Shown here: positions 44,134-51,983 of the stretch, in pieces
Layout: each line of letters begins with the position of its first letter
Position numbering within the stretch: the stretch's first letter is position 1
DNA from: an uncultured Saprospiraceae bacterium
GTDB lineage: Bacteria > Bacteroidota > Bacteroidia > Chitinophagales > Saprospiraceae
Length of the DNA stretch: 64,000 bases
Direction of reading: 5' to 3'
NCBI GenBank assembly: GCA_938016265.1
Contig: CALLWB010000070.1
Span: 42,994-106,993 of the forward strand
Program-made: the position numbers and the translations under genes
Notes under the pieces: model-generated
Told to the model about the DNA's origin: nothing
Seen by the model: only the letters and a program-made list of their open reading frames with translations
Databases searched by the model: none

Positions 44134-44428
44134 TGAGTTGTAACTCGTTTTGCTAACGCAAAATGGGCCGGCTTCCAGTTGTGAGTAGAGTGCAACAAAT
44201 CCTAATAAACTTAATAACCAACAAAATCAATCGGCAGCGGGTGAATGATGATTCGCCTCCTACACCTTTTGTTTTGAATCTAACAGATATTCATCAATAA
44301 CTAAAACAATAGAGATTACTAGAAATAGTTAAGGGTAAAACAAAATTGCAAACATCTATTTGTTAGCAAAACAAACCCCTATACTCCTTAATTAAGGTAA
44401 AAATAACACCTGTCTTATCAAAAAATAA

Positions 44429-44533
44429 GCTGACTTGAATACTATTTTTCGTGCTGTATTCAAGATGGGATCGGTATGTCGGAGTTCATCAAAGGATGTT
44501 TCGTATACCGGTCTTCTAGCTGACTTTTAGAAG
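44429..44533 (+). other. Candidate structured RNA: three consecutive stem-loops
   Basis: Within the 460-bp gap 44134-44593: stem 1 CTTGAATAC (44434-44442) / GTATTCAAG (44456-44464); stem 2 GATCGGTAT (44469-44477) / ATACCGGTC (44505-44513) with an inner CATC-AAAG-GATG hairpin (44487-44498); stem 3 CTTCTA (44513-44518) / TAGAAG (44528-44533). The direct repeat AGCTGACTT occurs at both ends. It precedes the beta-barrel gene at 44594. No known riboswitch was recognised. The rest of the gap has a GAGTTGTAACTC and TTTTGC-TAAC-GCAAAA hairpin pair just after blaR1. Confidence 0.45.
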
Positions 44534-44593
44534 TAGGTCACAAAATAAAATTTTCATTCAACATACATTTTTAACCATTAAATAATAACAATT

Positions 44594-45184
44594 ATGAAAT
44601 TAGTAAACCTTTTAATTTTAACACTTTTCCTTACCGTAACAAACAGCATATACGCGCAAGAAAGTGAGAAAACGCCCAAGTTGAAAAACGATATTAGCCT
44701 TAATCTATCAGGAATATTGCCAAACATACCCTGGAGTGCTGATTTTTTACTTAGAAAAGCATCCAAAAAAAGAATGGACAAAAAAATACAAGGAGCAAAA
44801 CGATTTGGTGTTTCGACGGCAGTTAAAGGAGTTTATGTACCAGATAATTTGGGGAATAGCCATATAAACTTGACTTTTGTTGTGGGTCATGAATGGCAAG
44901 CTAATTTCAATAAATTTCAACTTTTTTATGGGATGGACACTAAATTATCTTCCTCTCTTTTTTCTGTAACTGACACTAGAAGACGAAGGGAAGCCCTAAA
45001 ATTAGATTTTGGTCCTGAGTTCTTTCTGGGGATGAAATATTTCCTTCACCCAAGATTTTTTGTCTCTTTGGAATCTGCCTTATTCCTTCGATTTGGATGG
45101 AGTTCAAATTCTGGAAGGCATCAATTTGACTTACGTCACGGGAATACACCAATTTCTGCGTTAAGAATTGGACATATGTTTTAG
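44594..45184 (+). CDS. Secreted beta-rich (outer-membrane barrel-like) protein
   Basis: 196 residues with a signal peptide (MKLVNLLILTLFLTVTNSIYAQ). The mature part alternates amphipathic strands rich in Phe and Gly (FGVSTAVKGVYVPD; FFLGMKYFLHPRFFVSLES; LFLRFGWSS) and ends RIGHMF with a terminal Phe, as in outer-membrane barrels of ~8-10 strands. Function unknown. It has a long upstream region with strong predicted RNA folding. Confidence 0.72.
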   Translation: MKLVNLLILTLFLTVTNSIYAQESEKTPKLKNDISLNLSGILPNIPWSADFLLRKASKKRMDKKIQGAKRFGVSTAVKGVYVPDNLGNSHINLTFVVGHEWQANFNKFQLFYGMDTKLSSSLFSVTDTRRRREALKLDFGPEFFLGMKYFLHPRFFVSLESALFLRFGWSSNSGRHQFDLRHGNTPISALRIGHMF

Positions 45185-45217
45185 TAGGAGGATATAGGGT
45201 TTACCGCTCCACCTCTA

Positions 45218-45304
45218 CGAATTCATTCGACTGCCATGTTTTACCCGACAAATCTAATAGGAGCTATTCGTGTATCACTTCTACGTGTCTGGTGAATGAA
45301 TTCG
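45218..45304. repeat. Inverted repeat CGAATTCATTC ... GAATGAATTCG
   Basis: Perfect 11-bp arms at 45218-45228 and 45294-45304 enclosing 65 bp. The same CGAATTCATTC word recurs at 63783-63793 in another intergenic region, so it belongs to a dispersed element. Confidence 0.6.
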
Positions 45305-45331
45305 CCAATATGAAGTACGTAGGCTTTCTAC

Positions 45332-47374
45332 TTACTCCACGACCTTAAAAGTAGTCCGCCGGTTGGCCTGATGTTCCTCCTCTGTGCAAGAATTGCAGGA
45401 ACATTGGACCGCTGGCGATTCTTCCCCGTATCCCTTTGCAGAGAGTCGGGTAGGGGCAATGCCTCTTGAAATCAAATAGTCGACTGCAGACTGGGCTCTC
45501 TTTTGAGAAAGCGTCTTGTTATAGGTTTCCTCTCCCCGGCAATCGGTATGAGAAGCAAGTTGGATACGAATAGACGGATTTTCCTGGAGTATTTGTACTA
45601 AGTTGTTGAGTGGTGGCTCTGCATCAGGACGAATATTCCATTTATCAAAATCATAATAAATATCCTCTAGATTGATTTCTTTATTTTTGAATAATCGGTC
45701 TAAAACAAAACTGACTTCATACGTGCGGATTGGATTTCGTTCGTCCCGAGTATCCGTACTTACAGAATTCGACTTAGAAAAATAGTCCGTCTTCGAAGCT
45801 AGAAACTGGTACCTCGTTTTCTCGCTAAGCGTCGTGCGAAATTCTCCATTTTCATCAGAAGTAAAACGGACGACTTCTCCTTGGTAGCGCATAGAGATCG
45901 AAGCGTTTGGCAAAGGGCGATTCCCTAATATTGTACTGTTTGGATCGGAAGGGTTTTCATAGATTTTTTCGAATACCTTTCCTAGTAACTTAAACTCATA
46001 AACAATTTTCGGTGGATCTGGGATCGGGTCTGGTTTTGGATCTGGCTTTGGAGGATCCGGAACAATGACAATTGGCGTGGTGTCTACTGGCATCGGCGGT
46101 AGAACAGGTGTTTTTCTAACTCGTTCGAATTGATAAATATCGTCTTTCCCATTTCCCTCCTTTCTAGTAGAACTAAAGTAGCCTAAGAGCGTCACATCAG
46201 TTGATTTCTCAGCATCGATGATTAGACCAAAGTCATCCCCTCCTGTATTTAAAGGAGGTTTTAGGTTGGTTGGTTTGGCAAAACTATTTCTGTTTTTGGG
46301 CGAATAAAAAATATCCAATCCGCCCATTCCTACATGTCCATCAGACGCGAAGTAAAGCGTATCCTTGTAAACAATCGGGAATTTTTCGTCTTGCTCGGTG
46401 TTGACCAATCGGCCAAGACTTACTGGTTCACCCCAGCCATCATCCGTCTTTTGGACATAATACAAATCGCTTTTTCCCATACCACCACTGCGATCGGAGG
46501 AAAAATAAAGTCGGTTTTCGTCTTCTGCAAAATAAGGATGGGCATAGTTAAACGCTCCATTCACAAACGACATAATCCTTGGCTTAGACCAATTGCCTTC
46601 CCGATTCTTTTTGCTCGTCATTATCTTGCAATAATCGACCCCCGTATTCCCACTTGCTCCACATTTTGTAAAATAGATGGTCGAATAGTTCTTATCAAAC
46701 GAAGCCGTTCCTTCATTAAACGGTGTGTTGATGTCTGTAGAGAAGGGGAGGACTTCCTTAGAATCCAGATTTACTGTATACAAATCAGAAAAATTGACGC
46801 CGGTCCACTTGTAGTCATCCTTACCCGTGCTGGCAGACCGATCGGAAGTAAAAATGAGGGAGTTGTCCTTGTAGATATAAGGTGCGTAGTCCGATGCTTC
46901 CGTATTGAAGTCTAAATGTGTTACTGAGAATTCTGAATTATTAATATCTGCAAGCCATTCGGCGGCGGTTTGGCAGGCGGCGGCTTTTTCTTTGTATTCT
47001 GCAATATCGCCGGTTAGTTGTCCTGCAGAGAGGAAGGCGAGTTCTGCGTCGGTGTAGTTTTCGTTTTCTTTGAGGGCGTTGGCGTAGGCGATGGTGGCAT
47101 TGGGGCCGAATCCATTGTCGATGGCTTTTTTGTACCAGGCGATGGCGTTTTCGTTGTCATTGATACGTTGGTAGCTGTTGCCTATTAGGAAGGCTTTTTG
47201 CCCTTTGTCCTTGCTTTCTTTTGAGCTATTGAACTCTTTTTCGAGCATTTTGGCGGCTACTGCATATTGTTTTCGCTCGTAGGCGGTACGTCCGTCGCGG
47301 ATTCGTTCCGGATAAGAGCACCCAACAATCATCATCGTCATTAACAGGCAAAAAAAAGTAGAAAACTTACTCAT
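45332..47374 (-). CDS. PorE-like lipoprotein: TPR, PD40 propeller, CRD and OmpA domains
   Basis: A 680-residue lipoprotein (lipobox MMIVGC). Domains in order: TPR-like repeats (~25-150: AFLIGNSYQRINDNENAIAW), PD40 propeller (~150-430: YIYKDNSLIFTSDRSAS, RLYFSSDRSGGMG, TLYFASDGHVGMGGLD), a proline-rich linker, a carboxypeptidase-regulatory-like beta domain (~455-550) and an OmpA peptidoglycan-binding domain (~560-680: YYDFDKWNIRP, HTDCRGEETYNKTLSQKRA). This exact order matches PorE, a T9SS component linking the outer membrane to peptidoglycan; many paralogues exist, so the assignment as true PorE is tentative. Transcribed divergently from a T9SS cargo gene. Confidence 0.88.
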   Translation of the reverse strand: MSKFSTFFCLLMTMMIVGCSYPERIRDGRTAYERKQYAVAAKMLEKEFNSSKESKDKGQKAFLIGNSYQRINDNENAIAWYKKAIDNGFGPNATIAYANALKENENYTDAELAFLSAGQLTGDIAEYKEKAAACQTAAEWLADINNSEFSVTHLDFNTEASDYAPYIYKDNSLIFTSDRSASTGKDDYKWTGVNFSDLYTVNLDSKEVLPFSTDINTPFNEGTASFDKNYSTIYFTKCGASGNTGVDYCKIMTSKKNREGNWSKPRIMSFVNGAFNYAHPYFAEDENRLYFSSDRSGGMGKSDLYYVQKTDDGWGEPVSLGRLVNTEQDEKFPIVYKDTLYFASDGHVGMGGLDIFYSPKNRNSFAKPTNLKPPLNTGGDDFGLIIDAEKSTDVTLLGYFSSTRKEGNGKDDIYQFERVRKTPVLPPMPVDTTPIVIVPDPPKPDPKPDPIPDPPKIVYEFKLLGKVFEKIYENPSDPNSTILGNRPLPNASISMRYQGEVVRFTSDENGEFRTTLSEKTRYQFLASKTDYFSKSNSVSTDTRDERNPIRTYEVSFVLDRLFKNKEINLEDIYYDFDKWNIRPDAEPPLNNLVQILQENPSIRIQLASHTDCRGEETYNKTLSQKRAQSAVDYLISRGIAPTRLSAKGYGEESPAVQCSCNSCTEEEHQANRRTTFKVVE

Positions 47375-47556
47375 ATTTCTATTTTAAACAACTTCCATAC
47401 ACACATCCATTTACAAAACGTAGTCCCTGGTCTATTTGTTGTCGGTTAGGAGGGATTTGACGCATTAAATGAATAAAATTTGCATGAATATACAAGTATC
47501 GGTAGAATTGTGGAAGTTAGCGCGGCTTTTTATTAGTAATGGTTAGGTTTTGGGGG

Positions 47557-47610
47557 TTCCTCCACGATCTCGAAGAGTTTTAAATATGGTCCGACTTTCG
47601 GCAATTCAAA
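47557..47610 (+). repeat. Dispersed ~54-bp intergenic repeat, copy A
   Basis: Starts TTCCTCCACGATCTCGAAG and contains GGTCCGACTTTCGGCA. It aligns over ~50 bases (about nine mismatches) to the reverse complement of 58177-58230. The surrounding gap 47375-47774 has no ORF. Confidence 0.75.
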
Positions 47611-47774
47611 AAGTCAAGCCCCGCGGCCATCACCAATCAACAATTCCAGAACAACCATAAATCATCATCAAATACCAAACAACAAACTGCTCACCCAGTT
47701 AAGTTAAATATTTGTTAAATAAATTTCACTTTTTTCATAAAAACAACTACATTTAATCGCACTAAAGTCAATCT

Positions 47775-48890
47775 ATGAAATTAAATTTTACATTCTTCCT
47801 AGTTTACATAATAAGTTTCCAGGTAGCCAATGCGCAATGCAATGGGCATATTTCTTTGTGCAGTAAAAAGTACAATGAAGTCTCTATCGTCATGACACAC
47901 AACGCGTACAACCATCGCGCAGACTTCCAACTACCCAATCAAAACTTAAATGTAGCTCAGCAACTCGCAGACGGTGTGCGTGGGTTGATGCTGGATGTGC
48001 ACAACGTGCAAGGAGATATAGTAATGATGCACAACCTCGCACTCCTAGGAAACGAACCTGCAGAAGTCAGCCTACAACAAATCAAAGATTTTTTGGACGC
48101 CAATCCCCAGGAGATCATCACCATTATCATAGAAAGCCATGTAGATGCGGCAGATATTGAGTCAGTGTTAAATAATGTAAACTTACTCCCATATTGCCAT
48201 GAACAGCAGATGGGAATGGCCTGGCCAACCCTGCAACAAATGATTGACTCCGGAAAACGATTGGTCGTATTCTCCGAAAAAAATGATGGATTAGCCAGTC
48301 AACCCTGGTATCACTACGTTTGGGATTATGTGGTAGAAACGCCGTATTCCTTCAATGACATACAAGATTTCAATTGTACAGTAAATCGTGGTGATATTGC
48401 TAACGAATTGTTTTTACTCAATCATTGGATCACCGACGCGAATTTAGGGATCGGCGATACGGCATCAGCAAAAGTAGTCAACGCACATCCTTTTCTTATC
48501 AATCGCGCCAACCAGTGTATGGCTGCCTTCAATAAATTGCCCAACTTTATCGGGGTAGATTTTTACGAGCTCGGAGATCCCTTTCTGGCCGCTGATATGC
48601 TAAATGGCCTTACTACAAGCAATATTGAAGTATTACAAGAAAATATAGATTTTCGATTTTATCCAAATCCAATAAAAGAATACGGCATCCTCGATTTGAT
48701 GGAGCTTCCAATCGAATCAATGTCCTTAAGAATTTACGATGCAACTGGTAAAGTAATCCTGACTAATGGCCAAATGAAATCCAAACAAGTCCTCTTACAA
48801 CGAGGCAATCTATTACCAGGAACCTACTACTTTCAAATTTTGCATAGTGAAACCCGAAGCTCAGGCCATGGAAAATTCCTAGTTCTCTAG
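47775..48890 (+). CDS. PI-PLC X-like secreted protein with T9SS C-terminal sorting domain
   Basis: A 371-residue protein with a signal peptide (ending FQVANA QC). Residues ~30-290 resemble the phosphatidylinositol-phospholipase C X domain: MTHNAYNH (His42), DGVRGLMLDVHNVQGD, VMMHNLAL (His86), IITIIIESHV. Residues ~295-371 form a type A T9SS sorting domain (FRFYPNPIKEYGILDL; LRIYDATGKVI; LLPGTYYFQI), so the protein should cross the outer membrane and be released or anchored on the surface. It probably cleaves a phosphodiester in a lipid or glycan; the calcium ligands were not verified. Confidence 0.87.
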   Translation: MKLNFTFFLVYIISFQVANAQCNGHISLCSKKYNEVSIVMTHNAYNHRADFQLPNQNLNVAQQLADGVRGLMLDVHNVQGDIVMMHNLALLGNEPAEVSLQQIKDFLDANPQEIITIIIESHVDAADIESVLNNVNLLPYCHEQQMGMAWPTLQQMIDSGKRLVVFSEKNDGLASQPWYHYVWDYVVETPYSFNDIQDFNCTVNRGDIANELFLLNHWITDANLGIGDTASAKVVNAHPFLINRANQCMAAFNKLPNFIGVDFYELGDPFLAADMLNGLTTSNIEVLQENIDFRFYPNPIKEYGILDLMELPIESMSLRIYDATGKVILTNGQMKSKQVLLQRGNLLPGTYYFQILHSETRSSGHGKFLVL

Positions 48891-48922
48891 GAGTTGCTAT
48901 GACTATTTTTCCAACCTAAGTG

Positions 48923-48961
48923 ATCCTGATCAGTCTTTTCGAAGCTGGTCAGGATTTTTTT
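48923..48961 (+). terminator. Rho-independent terminator
   Basis: ATCCTGATCAG (48923-48933) pairs with CTGGTCAGGAT (48945-48955; one G-T pair), followed by T7. Terminates the PI-PLC-like gene. Confidence 0.92.
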
Positions 48962-49090
48962 GTGGTAATTTGGTAAACGGTAGAAGGTAGAACTGAGCCG
49001 GCTTCCGGTAGAAGGTAAAATTGCTAGTTACTATTTAAGATTTTCCTTAAAGTAAAGCCTTACACAACTGCCGACGTTTCACATCCTACC

Positions 49091-49115
49091 TAGCAGCGAC
49101 TTCAGTCGCGTGCTA
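49091..49115. repeat. REP-like palindrome
   Basis: TAGCAGCGACT-TC-AGTCGCGTGCTA: 11-bp arms with one bulged base. GC-rich relative to its surroundings and typical of bacterial REP elements. Confidence 0.6.
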
Positions 49116-49131
49116 CACTCTACCAAACAAA

Positions 49132-49356
49132 TCAAGTTATCAAAGAAATCAAATAAAACATTCCAGAAAAATACAAAAAGCTAAGCAAGTAGGGGATAGC
49201 TGAGCCCTCGTAATCTATTTCAATTTCGCTTATGGACTTTTTGCTCAACAAAATCAGCTTTAGGCTAAAAAGTCCAACCCATTTAAGAAAACGGAATAAG
49301 CTGACCAATACCCCTTCTAAAATTACCTCAAAGAAAATTCTGAAAAAAAAACTCAA
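49132..49356 (-). CDS. Small membrane protein (tentative)
   Basis: 74 residues, about half hydrophobic, with two candidate helices (EGVLVSLFRFLKWVGLFSLK and YLLSFLYFSGMFYLISLI) around a charged loop (SKKSISEIEIDYEGS). The only early start is a TTG, with a stop codon immediately upstream, which lowers confidence. No other frame in 48962-49558 looks coding. Confidence 0.45.
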   Translation of the reverse strand: MSFFFRIFFEVILEGVLVSLFRFLKWVGLFSLKLILLSKKSISEIEIDYEGSAIPYLLSFLYFSGMFYLISLIT

Positions 49357-49558
49357 CTACAAACTCTACAATAAACTCTAACATTGCCTGCTGTTATTAT
49401 CCAAACATCTTTATGAAAGTCCTTCGTAATTGGTAGTTATGAATAGAAAAGAAGAATGCCTTTACTTTCAGGAAAACCGTTATTCCAGCAATTGTCCCTC
49501 GTTTAGGTCAAATCGTATACACTTTCTTCCATACCAACTACTTCCTATCCAAACAAGT

Positions 49559-50260
49559 TTACAGTTTGTTTTTATGAATAATCGCCAACAACTCCTCTCG
49601 ATAATTTTTACCAATTGGTAGGTGTTTTTTCTCGATTTCGATCATGTTTCCTACTACTGCATCGATTTTGTCAATGGCAACGATGTAGGAACGGTGAATT
49701 CTCCGGAAGAGTTTAGAAGGCAGTTTGGCCTCCAGGCTTTTCATGGTTTGCAGGGTGATGACTCGGGTGTTGTCTTTCATTCGGATGATGACATAGTCCT
49801 TCAGCCCCTCAATGTATTTGATGTCGATGTATTTTACTTTGACTAATTTTTTGTCTGACTTTACAAAAATGAAATCCTTCGCTTTTCCATCTACTGCTCC
49901 CTGATCTGGCATTTGATCAGCGACTTTGTTTACCGCAGTCATAAACCGCTCAAAAGAAATAGGCTTCAACAAATAGTCCGTAACATTCAACTCATAGCCA
50001 TCCAACGCGTAGTTAGGGTAGGCGGTTGTAAAAACAACGTGTGGCGGGTTTTTCAAGGTTTTCAAAAACTCGATACCAGTCAATTGAGGCATTTGAATAT
50101 CTAGAAATATTAAGTCGATGCTCTCTTTTTGTAGTACTTCGAATGCTTCCAATGCATTTTGACACCGATGCACCAAATTCAGGCTTGGCAGTCGGTCAAT
50201 ATACGTCTCTAATACATCAAGGGCAAGGGGTTCGTCGTCTACAATGATAGTGTTGATCAT
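49559..50260 (-). CDS. LytTR-family response regulator
   Basis: A 233-residue regulator: receiver domain with IIVDDEPLALDVLETYI (acidic pocket), phospho-acceptor Asp in LIFLDIQMPQLTGIEF, and Lys in YLLKPISFERF; then a LytTR DNA-binding domain (FIFVKSDKKLVKVKYIDIKYIEGLKDYVII; LFRRIHRSYIVAIDKI). It should act on promoters with LytTR direct repeats, which were not searched. Its ATG overlaps the stop of the sensor kinase gene by 4 bp (ATGA at 50257-50260), so they form one operon with the kinase first. Confidence 0.93.
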   Translation of the reverse strand: MINTIIVDDEPLALDVLETYIDRLPSLNLVHRCQNALEAFEVLQKESIDLIFLDIQMPQLTGIEFLKTLKNPPHVVFTTAYPNYALDGYELNVTDYLLKPISFERFMTAVNKVADQMPDQGAVDGKAKDFIFVKSDKKLVKVKYIDIKYIEGLKDYVIIRMKDNTRVITLQTMKSLEAKLPSKLFRRIHRSYIVAIDKIDAVVGNMIEIEKKHLPIGKNYREELLAIIHKNKL

Positions 50261-51324
50261 GATACAAGTTCAATTTTTAGGTTTACAGAATAAACATCAG
50301 GGTTGTCTTCTATATCCAGTTCATAATTTCCTGGATACAGGAGGTCGAGACGTCGTTTTACATTTACAAGGCCAATACCACCGCTTCGTCGATTGTGGTG
50401 CATCTGTGGAATGGACGCTTTGCTATTGGCAATCATCATTTTAACTTCGCGGTCATCAACTTCTAGTTTGATGTCTACAAAACCATTGGCGATGGAATTG
50501 TTGACTCCGTGTTTGAAACTGTTTTCAAGAAACGGGATAAACATTAGTGGAGCGATCTTTTGACTTTTGACTTCTCCGTTGATGTCGAAGTTTATTTTTA
50601 CATTTCCTCCCTGTCTCAACTGTTCGAGATCCAGGTAGTTTTTTAGGTAGTTTACTTCTTTATAAAGCGGTACCCGTTTTTCGTTGCATTCGTAAAGCAT
50701 GTAGCGCATCATTTCTGACAATTTGAGCACAATTTCGGGTGCTTTGTCGGATTTTTTTAGCGTAAGTGCATATAAATTATTCAATGTATTGAACAAAAAA
50801 TGAGGATTGATCTGCGACTTCAAAAACCGCAATTCAGATTTCATTGTTTGCTTTTGCAGTTCCGCGCTGACCCGTTGGTTGCGAAACCATTCCGACATAA
50901 TTTTTACTACGGTGGAAATTCCGGCAATAATAAAAGTCAGAAAAAACTGAGCAGACTGTGTATTGATCAACTCTTGTTGATAATTTTCAGCATTCTCGAC
51001 AGAGAAAAAATAAAAATACTGAATCATCGTACTAATAGGTGTGATCACGATAACAGTCAGCAACAATAACCCACTGTATTGCAAAAACTTAGTCTGCGTC
51101 AAATAATTTGGTATCAGATACAAAAGGTTGAAGTAAACCACAACACCATAAAAGAAACATCGGATCATCTGATTCAAAAAGGCGAGCGAATAGCCCAATT
51201 CCTTTCCTTGATACATTGTCACGGCAATGATAAAGGTCAACCACAAAAAAGTATGGTACACCTTCTTCTGAGAGATAAACTCATAAACCGTATTAACCCG
51301 TTTTCTATTAAGCACCTGACTCAT
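50257..51324 (-). CDS. LytS-type sensor histidine kinase
   Basis: A 355-residue membrane kinase with four hydrophobic helices in residues ~25-145 (HTFLWLTFIIAVTMY, LLLLTVIVITPISTMIQY), no large sensor domain, and the His_kinase (PF06580-type) motif LKSQINPHFLFNTLNNLYAL with the phospho-acceptor His. The ATPase part has FLENSFKHGVN (N box) and GGIGLVNVKRRLDLLYPG (G box). It phosphorylates the LytTR regulator encoded directly downstream with a 4-bp overlap. The signal is unknown; such pairs in Bacteroidota often respond to envelope or surface cues. Confidence 0.93.
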   Translation of the reverse strand: MSQVLNRKRVNTVYEFISQKKVYHTFLWLTFIIAVTMYQGKELGYSLAFLNQMIRCFFYGVVVYFNLLYLIPNYLTQTKFLQYSGLLLLTVIVITPISTMIQYFYFFSVENAENYQQELINTQSAQFFLTFIIAGISTVVKIMSEWFRNQRVSAELQKQTMKSELRFLKSQINPHFLFNTLNNLYALTLKKSDKAPEIVLKLSEMMRYMLYECNEKRVPLYKEVNYLKNYLDLEQLRQGGNVKINFDINGEVKSQKIAPLMFIPFLENSFKHGVNNSIANGFVDIKLEVDDREVKMMIANSKASIPQMHHNRRSGGIGLVNVKRRLDLLYPGNYELDIEDNPDVYSVNLKIELVS

Positions 51325-51449
51325 ACACTCATTTCATCTATTGGTTACAAGTAGCATCAAAACACTTAAAATTAACAACTAATTAGACAAAACTAGAATT
51401 AAGTTAGACAAAGACAAGGAGAAGGACATTATATTGAATAACTCCATAT

Positions 51450-51483
51450 AAAAAAGGCACTAAGTTCAATTTAAAACTTAGTG
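51450..51483 (-). terminator. Minus-strand terminator
   Basis: On the minus strand, CACTAAGTT pairs with AACTTAGTG (51458-51466 and 51475-51483) followed by C and T6. It points away from the kinase gene, so it ends a minus-strand transcript starting to its right, the only candidate being the small ORF at 51552-51656. Confidence 0.75.
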
Positions 51484-51551
51484 TCTTGCGGAATTCTGCC
51501 CATTTTACCTGGGCTACTCATAAAATGAATTTTCCAATTCACAAAATAACG

Positions 51552-51656
51552 TTAAGAGACGGATACAACAGGCGGATTGAAAAAATGCAACTCAGTCCTA
51601 GCATGTGAAGTACTAATTCTAAAAAGCAGAAACAAAAAACCTAATAATTTTTTCAT
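51552..51656 (-). CDS. Possible 34-residue secreted peptide
   Basis: ATG-initiated ORF with a lysine-plus-hydrophobic start like a signal peptide (MKKLLGFLFLLF) and a short tail (TELHFFNPPVVSVS). It is the only coding candidate between 51325 and 51983 and is followed on its strand by a clear terminator 70 bp downstream. It could equally be the remnant of a decayed gene or a non-coding RNA region. Confidence 0.3.
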   Translation of the reverse strand: MKKLLGFLFLLFRISTSHARTELHFFNPPVVSVS

Positions 51657-51983
51657 GCCAATATTTTTTTATATAAAATGAGTTTGAGAAGGGTGGTCTA
51701 GTAATGGGAATGGATTAATAAGATAAAACAAATTGGCTGAAGAAAACTGGAAAATATGCTTCAATAGTTATAGTTTTTTCTAAAAAAACAGACCATAAAC
51801 AACTGATTTACTATTAATTGCGATATTTTCGGTGCCAGGTTCAAATCCTCCAGCAATGCTTTTTATAATCGCTAACAAGAAGTGTTAATCCAATACACCA
51901 AAGCAAAACAGTCTTCAATTCCTTAAGCCACAATACACAACACTTTTTCATAATTTAAAACCATTTTTTATCTTGCATACACT

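Noticed and set aside
49430..49621. 63-residue + strand ORF
   Set aside because: Overlaps the 3' end of the LytTR regulator antisense and lacks coding character.
51830..51865. tRNA-like GGTTCAAATCC word
   Set aside because: The flanking stems do not pair and there is no acceptor, D or anticodon arm.
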